NCBI GenBank assembly: GCA_005778215.1
Contig: SXKB01000333.1
Span: 1-39,496, forward strand
DNA: 39,496 nucleotides
Origin: Actinomycetota bacterium
GTDB lineage: Bacteria > Actinomycetota > Acidimicrobiia > Acidimicrobiales > Ilumatobacteraceae
Direction of reading: 5' to 3'
The translations under genes and the position numbers were made by a program. This document shows positions 31,151 to 37,887 of this stretch, piece after piece. Each line of letters starts with the position of its first letter. The stretch's first letter is position 1. The notes beneath the pieces were generated by a model that ran no database searches, was not told the DNA's origin, and saw nothing but the letters and a program-made list of their open reading frames with translations.

Positions 31151-32897
31151 CACCGCCACCTCCACCGACACCGCTGAAGCCACCGCCGCTGAAGCCGCCG
31201 CCGTAGCCACCGAACCCGCTGCCGCCGCTGCCGCCGCTGGCACCACTCACTCGTTGCGGTGCGGTGTACGAGTTCCGCCACAGGGTGGACGCGTAGAACA
31301 GCATCAGCGGCGAGGTGTCGGCGGCGACCACGGGCGGCGGCACGGCGCTGGCCGCGACGGCACGACCCCATGCCGGCGCAGCGCCGAGCGCGACGGCCCA
31401 CGCGCTGTACTCGCGCAGCATCCCGTGCTGCCACGCCCATTCCACATGACGACCCTCGCTGGCCTCCAGGAACCGGCGGAAGCTCTCGGCCTGCAGCGCG
31501 GCGGCGCTGCCGGCGGCGCTGCGACGCGGGAGCAGCGGTCGGTAGGCGAACCAGCCGACGACGCCGGGCACCAGCAACGACGAGGCCAACGTGACGGGGA
31601 TGGAGTGGCGCAGACCGGCGAGCCACGAGATGCCCGAGATGAGGAACACCACGATGGCCAGTACCCACAGGCCTGGATTCGCACCGCGCGGGCTCCCCGG
31701 CGCACCCCGTTCCCACCATCCGGTCTCGCGTGCCGCGATCACTTGCTCGCGCTGGACGTCGGCCCACAGCTCGACCAGCTTCGGCTCGTAGTCACCGAGA
31801 TCCAGCCACGGTTCGTTGCCGAACAGCTTGTCGAGGCGTTGCTTCGTGATCGGCGGCGCCTCGTCGGCGTTCGCGCCGCGCGACAGCCGCGTGCCGTCGG
31901 CCGACAGGTCGAGCACCCCTTGCGCCATCTGGTCGGAGAACCAGGCCGACACCGTGTCGGCATCGATGCGCTCGCGCAGCAGGATCGCTCCCTGCCAGGG
32001 TCGCATGCCGCGCGGTGGCTCGAACTCGGTGGTGGCCATGGCTTCGAGTTCGCGGTCGCTGACCAGCCGGGTGCTGCCCGGGTTGCCGGCCATGAACGCC
32101 GCGTCCACGGCCGACGAGCCGCCCACCACGTTGCGGCCACGGTTGCGCATCAGCTGGTACGAACCCATCGCACCGAGCAGCCCGAGGGCGGCACAGCCGG
32201 CGGCCATGGGAATGCGTGGCGTGTCGCGACGCAGCGGCAGATCGGGCTCGGGAATCTCCACCACGTCACGGGTGCCCACCACGCCGCCGCTCACCGTGAT
32301 GCCGGCACCCGCCGGCAGCGGCTCGAACACGGTGCGGTACACCTCGCCGTCGTCGTCGAGCGAGCAGCCGTCGGTGGCACCCAGCGCACCGGTGGCGCAA
32401 CGCGTGTTCTCGAGCTCGACGCCGGTGACGATCACCTCGAACCGGCCGGTCTCCAGCACCTCACCGGCACCGATGATGTCGAGGTTGAACAGTCCGTTGT
32501 CGAGCTGCGCGGCGGGCAGCGTGTACTCGAGCACGTACCGGTGTTGACCGGAGATGGTGGTGTTCGGGTCACCCACACGGATGCGAGTCTCGATGCCGAA
32601 GTTCTCCACGCTCAGGTCGTCGGGCGCGTCGGGCGATGTGACCGTCACGTCGATGGGGGCACCGAAGTCGTTCGGGATGATGCGCTCGTACCCGTGGCGC
32701 TGGGCGCTGCCGAAGTCCTGGTCCACCACCTCGCGAATGCGCAGGCCGTCACCCAGCGGCGTGACCACCACCTGCTTGGCATCGAACCGTTCCGGCCACA
32801 TGCCATCGCCGGCGAAACCCAGGAGCACCAGCAACGGCGTGCCGAGGGCGGCGACACCGACGACGGCATGCCGCCACTTCGTGATGGGGTTGAGCAC
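31128..32897 (-). CDS. DUF2207 family membrane protein
   Basis: 589 residues. First hydrophobic helix near the N-terminus (VVGVAALGTPLLVLLGFAG), then an extracytoplasmic beta-rich DUF2207 domain (about 35-220; IREVVDQDFGSAQRHGYERI), a second membrane helix (about 235-255), a cytoplasmic part with a winged-helix-like segment, and a pair of membrane helices (about 425-470). The C-terminus is very rich in Gly and Ser (FGGYGGGFSGGGFSG), as in many DUF2207 proteins. Function unknown. GTG 32897 has TACGTT 6 nt upstream. It is followed by the overlapping TetR gene. Confidence 0.85.
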   Translation of the reverse strand: MLNPITKWRHAVVGVAALGTPLLVLLGFAGDGMWPERFDAKQVVVTPLGDGLRIREVVDQDFGSAQRHGYERIIPNDFGAPIDVTVTSPDAPDDLSVENFGIETRIRVGDPNTTISGQHRYVLEYTLPAAQLDNGLFNLDIIGAGEVLETGRFEVIVTGVELENTRCATGALGATDGCSLDDDGEVYRTVFEPLPAGAGITVSGGVVGTRDVVEIPEPDLPLRRDTPRIPMAAGCAALGLLGAMGSYQLMRNRGRNVVGGSSAVDAAFMAGNPGSTRLVSDRELEAMATTEFEPPRGMRPWQGAILLRERIDADTVSAWFSDQMAQGVLDLSADGTRLSRGANADEAPPITKQRLDKLFGNEPWLDLGDYEPKLVELWADVQREQVIAARETGWWERGAPGSPRGANPGLWVLAIVVFLISGISWLAGLRHSIPVTLASSLLVPGVVGWFAYRPLLPRRSAAGSAAALQAESFRRFLEASEGRHVEWAWQHGMLREYSAWAVALGAAPAWGRAVAASAVPPPVVAADTSPLMLFYASTLWRNSYTAPQRVSGASGGSGGSGFGGYGGGFSGGGFSGVGGGGGGGSSGSW

Positions 32898-32903
32898 GAC
32901 CTC

Positions 32904-32909
32904 AACGTA
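32904..32909 (-). promoter_or_regulatory. Leaderless-type -10 box for the DUF2207 gene
   Basis: Minus-strand TACGTT is followed by GAGGTC and GTG 32897 (6 nt). Confidence 0.5.
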
Positions 32910-32925
32910 GCAAGGTGCAACCCCT

Positions 32926-32939
32926 TGAACGATCGTTCA
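32926..32939. promoter_or_regulatory. 14-bp palindrome, probable TetR-type operator
   Basis: TGAACGATCGTTCA is a perfect palindrome containing AACGNNCGTT, a core known from TetR operators such as those of PaaR-type regulators. It lies 9 bp before the -10 box at 32949, i.e. across the spacer of the acyl-CoA dehydrogenase promoter, where binding would repress. Confidence 0.6.
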
Positions 32940-32948
32940 GGCGAGGCG

Positions 32949-32954
32949 TAGGGT
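32949..32954 (+). promoter_or_regulatory. -10 box for the acyl-CoA dehydrogenase operon
   Basis: TAGGGT lies 11 nt before ATG 32966 and 32 nt before ATG 32987. With the second start the transcript would have a short leader carrying GAGGGGG (32972-32978). Confidence 0.5.
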
Positions 32955-32986
32955 GGACCCACCGGATGGCCGAGGGGGCACAGGCG

Positions 32987-34135
32987 ATGACGTGGTTCGA
33001 CGACCAGCACGAGGCGTTCCGGTCGGTGGTGCGCGACTTCGCCCGCCGCGAGCTCGCGCCACACGTCGACCGATGGGAGGCCGCCGGTGAACTGCCGCTC
33101 GACGCGGTGGCGGCGATGGCCGAGCTGGGTCTGTTCGGCATCGTGTTCCCCGAGGAGTGGGGTGGCAGCGGCGGTGACTTCACCTCGCTGTGCATCGCCA
33201 TCGAGGAGATCGGCGCGGTGAGCCAGAGCCTGGGCATCACCCTGTCGGCCGCCGTGGGCCTCGGTGCGAACCCGATCCACTCGTTCGGCACCGACGAGCA
33301 GAAGGCGCAGTGGCTGCCCGACCTGGTGCACGGCCGACGCCTCGGCGCGTTCGGCCTCACCGAGCCCGACGCCGGCAGCGACGCCGGTGGCACGCGTACG
33401 CGCGCCGTGCTCGACGAGTCCACCGGTGAGTGGGTCATCGACGGCAGCAAGGCGTTCATCACCAACTCGGGCACCGACATCACGTCCATCGTCACGGTCA
33501 CCGCGCTCACGGGGCCGGGCGAGATCTCGTCGTTCGTGGTGCCCGCTGGCACGCCGGGTCTGGTGATCGAGCCGGCGTACCGCAAGCTCGGCTGGCACGC
33601 CAGCGACACGCACGGCATCGGGCTGCACGACTGCCGCGTACCCGCCGACCACATGCTCGGCCCGCGCGGCAGCGGCCTGCGCAACTTCCTGGCCATCCTC
33701 GACGACGGCCGCATCGCCATCAGCGCGCTCGCCGTGGGATGCGCGCAGGCATGCCTCGACCTCGCCGTCGCGTATGCGAAGGAGCGCCAGGCGTTCGGTG
33801 GCCCCATCGGCCGATTCCAGGGGCTCGCGTTCCAGCTGGCCGACCTCGCGGTGGCCGTGGAGAACAGCCGCAACCTCACCTACACGGCGGCGGCCCTCAA
33901 GGATCGTGGGCAGCCCTTCAAGCAGGCGGCGGCGATGGCCAAGCTGTACAGCACCGAGACGGCCGTGCACGCGACGCGGGTGGCCACGCAGGTGTTCGGC
34001 GGCAGCGGGTTCATGGAGGACAACCCGGTGGCCCGCTTCTACCGCGACGCGAAGATCCTGGAGATCGGCGAGGGCACCAGTGAGATCCAGCGCCTGGTCA
34101 TCGCGCGAGGCTTGGGCCTGGAGGCTGCGAGTTGA
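32987..34135 (+). CDS. Acyl-CoA dehydrogenase
   Basis: 382 residues. FAD enzyme introducing a 2,3 double bond into an acyl-CoA and passing electrons to ETF. Domains in order: N-terminal helices (FDDQHEAFRSVVRDFARREL), middle beta domain (FGLTEPDAGSDAGG, the FAD/substrate loop; VIDGSKAFITNSG), C-terminal helices (RQAFGGPIGRFQGLAFQLAD, FGGSGFMEDNPVARFYRD). The catalytic base is the Glu of ILEIGEGTSEIQR. ATG 32987 has GAGGGGG 8 nt upstream; ATG 32966 is the alternative. Coupled by a 4-bp overlap to the carboxyltransferase gene, it may act on a branched acyl-CoA, but substrate is not proven. Confidence 0.93.
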   Translation: MTWFDDQHEAFRSVVRDFARRELAPHVDRWEAAGELPLDAVAAMAELGLFGIVFPEEWGGSGGDFTSLCIAIEEIGAVSQSLGITLSAAVGLGANPIHSFGTDEQKAQWLPDLVHGRRLGAFGLTEPDAGSDAGGTRTRAVLDESTGEWVIDGSKAFITNSGTDITSIVTVTALTGPGEISSFVVPAGTPGLVIEPAYRKLGWHASDTHGIGLHDCRVPADHMLGPRGSGLRNFLAILDDGRIAISALAVGCAQACLDLAVAYAKERQAFGGPIGRFQGLAFQLADLAVAVENSRNLTYTAAALKDRGQPFKQAAAMAKLYSTETAVHATRVATQVFGGSGFMEDNPVARFYRDAKILEIGEGTSEIQRLVIARGLGLEAAS

Positions 34136-35658
34136 ACGAGCACGAAGATCTGGAGGCGCGCGTCGATCGGGCGCGGTCGGGCAACCTGCACAAGGAGGGC
34201 GAGAAGCTCGCCAAACAGCACAAGCTGTTCGTGCGCGACCGACTGGCGCTGCTGTTCGACGAGGGCACGTTCGTGGAGGACGGCCTGCTGGCCAACACGA
34301 TGGCCACCGACCTGCCGGCCGACGGTGTGGTCACCGGCCAGGGCAGGGTCGACGGGCGCCCCGCGTGGGTGGTGGCGAACGACCCGACGGTGAAGGCCGG
34401 CTCGTGGGGTGCGCGCACCGTGGAGAAGATCGTGCGCGTCACCGAGTACGCGCTGCGGCACGAGCTGCCGATCTTCTGGTTCATCGATTCGGCTGGCGCG
34501 CGCATCACCGATCAGGTCGAGCTGTTCCCGGGTCGCCGCGGCGCGGGTCGCATCTTCAGCAACCAGGTGAAGCTGAGCGGCAAGGTGCCGCAGATCTGCT
34601 GCCTGTTCGGTCCGTCGGCCGCGGGCGGGGCGTACATCCCGGCGTTCTGCGACGTGGTGATCATGGTGGAGGGCAACGCCTCCATGTACCTCGGTTCGCC
34701 GCGCATGGCCGAGGAGGTCATCGGCGAGAAGGTGACGCTCGAGGAGATGGGCGGCGCTCGCATGCACGCCACCGTCAGCGGCTGTGGCGACAACCTGGCC
34801 GTCGACGACGAGCACGCGATCGAGCAGGCACGCCAACTGTTCAGCTATCTGCCCGAGCGGTGGCGCGAGCGCCCACCGATCGCCGAGGCCGACGCGCCCG
34901 TGCGTACCTTGTCGCGTGCCGAGCTGCCCGCGGTGGAGGCAGCGGGGTACGACATGCACCGCGTCATCGACTGCCTCGTCGACGCCGACTCGTGGTTCGA
35001 GCTGAAACCGCTGTTCGCGCCCGAGCTCACCACCGGTCTCGCCCGCCTCGACGGGCACGTCGTGGGCATCGTGGCCAACAACCCGATGCACAAGGGCGGC
35101 GTGCTGTTCGGCGACTCGGCCGACAAGGCGGCGCGGTTCATCTTCATGTGCGACGCGTACAACATCCCGCTCGTGTTCCTCGCCGACGTGCCGGGGTTCA
35201 TGATCGGCACCCAGGTCGAGCGCGCCGGCATCATCCGCCACGGGGCGAAGATGATCACCGCGGTCACCGAGGCCACCGTGCCGAAGATCTGCGTGGTGGT
35301 GCGCAAGGCGTACGGCGCCGGCCTGTACGCCATGGCCGGCCCGGCGTTCGACCCGCTGGCCACGCTGGCGTTGCCCACCGCGAAGATCGCGGTGATGGGC
35401 CCGGAGGCCGCGGTGAACGCGGTGTACGCGAACAAGATCCAGGCGATCGACGACCCTGACGAGCGCGCCGCCTACGTGGCCGAACGGCGCGCCGAGTACG
35501 AGGAGGACGTCGACCTGTACCGCCTCGCGAGCGAGATGGTGGTCGACGCCGTGGTGCCCTTCGCCGAACTGCGTCGTGAGCTCATCGTGCGCTTCGCCAC
35601 CGCCGACCCGGCCGACCGCGACCACGTGGCCAAGCGCCACACCATCTACCCCGGCTGA
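34132..35658 (+). CDS. Acyl-CoA carboxylase, carboxyltransferase (beta) subunit
   Basis: 508 residues, PccB/MccB-type. Transfers carboxyl from carboxybiotin to an acyl-CoA. It has two crotonase-like halves: in the N half GAGRIFSNQVKLSGKVPQIC and PSAAGGAYIPAFCD form an oxyanion site, in the C half PLVFLADVPGFMIGTQVER and RKAYGAGLYAMAGPAFDP form the other. TTG 34132 is the start: it overlaps the dehydrogenase stop by 4 bp and has GGAGG 7 nt upstream. The alpha subunit with biotin carboxylase is not nearby. Propionyl-, methylcrotonyl- and related acyl-CoAs are all possible; the dehydrogenase pairing favours an enoyl-CoA such as methylcrotonyl-CoA. Confidence 0.9.
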   Translation: MNEHEDLEARVDRARSGNLHKEGEKLAKQHKLFVRDRLALLFDEGTFVEDGLLANTMATDLPADGVVTGQGRVDGRPAWVVANDPTVKAGSWGARTVEKIVRVTEYALRHELPIFWFIDSAGARITDQVELFPGRRGAGRIFSNQVKLSGKVPQICCLFGPSAAGGAYIPAFCDVVIMVEGNASMYLGSPRMAEEVIGEKVTLEEMGGARMHATVSGCGDNLAVDDEHAIEQARQLFSYLPERWRERPPIAEADAPVRTLSRAELPAVEAAGYDMHRVIDCLVDADSWFELKPLFAPELTTGLARLDGHVVGIVANNPMHKGGVLFGDSADKAARFIFMCDAYNIPLVFLADVPGFMIGTQVERAGIIRHGAKMITAVTEATVPKICVVVRKAYGAGLYAMAGPAFDPLATLALPTAKIAVMGPEAAVNAVYANKIQAIDDPDERAAYVAERRAEYEEDVDLYRLASEMVVDAVVPFAELRRELIVRFATADPADRDHVAKRHTIYPG

Positions 35659-35672
35659 GGTGCCGTCGGGTA

Positions 35673-35745
35673 TCTGGGCGTGATCCGTCCCACTTCGGCT
35701 TCTGGGCGTGATCCGTCCCGGAAACCGGGACGGATCAGCGCCAGA
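35673..35745 (+). repeat. 73-bp intergenic repeat, copy D (GATCC variant)
   Basis: Half module 35673-35700 plus hairpin 35701-35745. About 69 of 73 match copy C. The differences include the same T-to-C change in the half module and left arm with the compensating A-to-G in the right arm. It fills the convergent gap, 14 nt from one stop and 9 nt from the other. Confidence 0.9.
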
Positions 35746-35754
35746 TCAGCCCTG

Positions 35755-36747
35755 TCAGCAGTCGCCGGACACGGGGACGGCATCGCTCTGCGCCGCCCAC
35801 TCCTCGGCCGATGCCACCCGCACCGAACGCGCCAACGCAACCAGATCGACGTCACCGGCAGTGATGGCCGAGAGCGTGAACGAACGTCCGTCGGCCTCCC
35901 ACACCAGCAGTTGCGTCGCGGATGCTCCGTCGGTGAAGTACCCGATGGCATCACCGATCTGCACCACCGACCATTCGGGCGAGGCCAACGAGGTCATCGC
36001 CAACTCCTGCTCGTCGTCCCAGCCGATCTCGAGTCGCACCCGCGGTCCGCATGCACCCTGGTACTGCGCGACGGCGGTCGCGTAGATCGGCGCGTCGTCC
36101 GCCGTGCCAGCCGAGAGCAGCGCCATGTCGGCGGGCAACACGGTCGGGTCGAGCGCCGGCAGGTCGTCCTCGAACCGCAGGCCCTGCAACATCGCGACGG
36201 TGGCCGCCAGACCGATGCGTTCGGTCTGCACCGACACCATCTGCGGCTCGGCATCGATGTAGCACCACACCTGTTCGGGCCCGGCATCTGCCTCGGCGGC
36301 CATCACCCAGTTGCCGCACGCGGCCCGGCGGCCGTCGACCTTCGACTCCACCACGCCGGTGGTCTGACCGAGGTGCTCGAAGTCGGGCGCCAGTGCGTCG
36401 TCACCGGCGGTGACCATGACGTGCGGCGCACTCGGGTCGTCGCTCGTGCCGTAGAACGACCACCCCATCCACACTGCGTCATCGGGTGGTGTGGGCGCGA
36501 CGGCTTCGTCGGCGCCGACTGCATCGAGTTGGCGGAAGCCCTCGGGGAGGTCGCCGATCACGTAGCGCAGCTGGGTGAGGTCGGCGTGCGTCGACGGCGT
36601 GAACGAGCCAGTGGCCTCGGCATCGTCGTGTCGGGTCGCCACGATGACGGTGCCTGCGGCAGCAGCCCACATCGCAGCCACGATGCCCAGGAGGATCCAG
36701 CGCGTCCGGCGAGGACGCGGGGATGGTGCAGGGGGTAGCTCGCTCAT
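35755..36747 (-). CDS. Membrane-anchored protein of unknown function, paralog 1
   Basis: 330 residues. Pro/Arg-rich cytoplasmic tail (MSELPPAPSPRPRRTR), one membrane helix (about 17-37), then a roughly 290-residue outer domain. It shares with the gene at 36912 the motifs RR-x-AC followed by a WCY/LCY cysteine (CGNWVMAAEADAGPEQVWCY) and LQGLRFEDDLPALDPTVLP. The paired Cys may form a disulfide. No known domain recognised. It is flanked by repeat copies D and E in opposite orientation. No clear leaderless box before ATG 36747. Confidence 0.72.
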   Translation of the reverse strand: MSELPPAPSPRPRRTRWILLGIVAAMWAAAAGTVIVATRHDDAEATGSFTPSTHADLTQLRYVIGDLPEGFRQLDAVGADEAVAPTPPDDAVWMGWSFYGTSDDPSAPHVMVTAGDDALAPDFEHLGQTTGVVESKVDGRRAACGNWVMAAEADAGPEQVWCYIDAEPQMVSVQTERIGLAATVAMLQGLRFEDDLPALDPTVLPADMALLSAGTADDAPIYATAVAQYQGACGPRVRLEIGWDDEQELAMTSLASPEWSVVQIGDAIGYFTDGASATQLLVWEADGRSFTLSAITAGDVDLVALARSVRVASAEEWAAQSDAVPVSGDC

Positions 36748-36828
36748 GACGGATCACCGCCTTCGTCGTCGGCCGTCAGTGGTTCATCGGCACCGTTCGG
36801 TCTGGTGATCAACACCGTTTTCCGGGTT

Positions 36829-36901
36829 TCTGGCGCCGATTCGTCCCGGTTTCCGGGACGAATCGCGCCCAGATGCCGAAGTGGGACGAATCACGCCCAG
36901 A
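36829..36901 (-). repeat. 73-bp intergenic repeat, copy E (inverted)
   Basis: Same unit on the opposite strand: hairpin 36829-36873, half module 36874-36901. It differs from copy C at 2 of 73 positions although about 14 kb away. It ends 10 nt from the stop of the gene at 36912. Confidence 0.9.
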
Positions 36902-36911
36902 AACCCGCAGG

Positions 36912-37817
36912 TCAGCCGGGGAGGATGGGGTCGCCGTCGTACTGCGGGCGGTCGGGGACGGCGGTCCACTCGTCGCCGGTGGCCGGGCGCACGGTGGCGG
37001 CCAACTCGAGCGCGTCGAGGTCGCTGGATCGCAGCCAGAACACCCGGTCGTCGTCGCGCCACATCACCATCGTGCTGGCATCGTTCTCGGTGACGAACCA
37101 GGTGCGTCCGCCCTGCTCGAGGCGCCGCCATTGCTGCGTGACGCCGCCGTACGCCAGGTCCTGCTCGTCGGCGTGACCCACCACGAGCAGCACGGTGTCG
37201 GTGAGGTTCGGTGCCAGGTACAGCAGGCTGGCCACGTCGCGGTGGTCGGCATTGCCGTTGGCGACCAACCCGATCGGTCGGCGGCTGCCGTCGCCCAGGC
37301 GCTGCATCCCGCCGGGCAACGAGGCCGGGTCCTCCACCGGCAGCCCGTCCACGAACGTGAGCCCTTCGAACACCGCCACCACCTCGTCGACCGTGACGCC
37401 GTTGGCACGCACCTGCATCGAGTGCGCCCCCTCCTCCACGTAGCACAGCACCGTGCCATCGGACTGTGGCGCGCACGCCACGCGACGGCCGGCCACCACG
37501 AAGGGCGTCATGCCCGAGCTCGAGGCGAGCGACTCGAACGGCGGCACCTGGTCGTCGGTGCGCCACACGAACTCCATCGCCGGTCGCGTGGGGTCGTTCG
37601 AGGTGCCGAACGCCTGCACGTGCGCACCGGGGAAGGGCGGACCGGTGTGCACACCCGCGTCCTTCGCAGCGACGGCGATCCAGTCGGCGGGCAGTCCGGC
37701 CACCACGTGGCGCAACTCGGGATCCCGCGCCGACGACAACGGGAACCACACACGAACCGCGCTGACCGCCACCACCACGACCGCGGCAACCGCAACGGCG
37801 ATGATCGCCAGGCGCAC
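36912..37817 (-). CDS. Membrane-anchored protein of unknown function, paralog 2 (start uncertain)
   Basis: 301 residues from GTG 37817, or about 317-321 if it begins upstream. A membrane helix (IIAVAVAAVVVVAVSAVRVW) precedes an outer domain homologous to the gene at 35755: RRVACAPQSDGTVLCYVEEG and FEGLTFVDGLPVEDPASLPG. Paralog 1 has a Pro-rich tail before the helix; here the matching LPEPPAPAPSARRHG lies upstream of GTG 37817, and the only codons that would begin it are ATC at 37865 or 37877. TAGAAA lies 7 nt before ATC 37877. GTG 37817 is the conservative start. Function unknown; the FAD oxidase gene ends 70 bp upstream. Confidence 0.68.
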   Translation of the reverse strand: MRLAIIAVAVAAVVVVAVSAVRVWFPLSSARDPELRHVVAGLPADWIAVAAKDAGVHTGPPFPGAHVQAFGTSNDPTRPAMEFVWRTDDQVPPFESLASSSGMTPFVVAGRRVACAPQSDGTVLCYVEEGAHSMQVRANGVTVDEVVAVFEGLTFVDGLPVEDPASLPGGMQRLGDGSRRPIGLVANGNADHRDVASLLYLAPNLTDTVLLVVGHADEQDLAYGGVTQQWRRLEQGGRTWFVTENDASTMVMWRDDDRVFWLRSSDLDALELAATVRPATGDEWTAVPDRPQYDGDPILPG

Positions 37818-37887
37818 GCCATGGCGACGAGCACTCGGTGCCGGTGCAGGCGGTTCGGGGAGGATGGTCGACTCGATGACGGTGTTT

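Noticed and set aside
31150-31260. Glycine-coding repeats at the end of the DUF2207 gene considered as a DNA repeat element
   Set aside because: They encode the Gly/Ser-rich tail typical of this family, in frame to the stop.
9243-36901. 73-bp repeats considered as a CRISPR array or classic rho-independent terminators
   Set aside because: Copies are dispersed over 27 kb without spacers, and the hairpins lack a following T tract.
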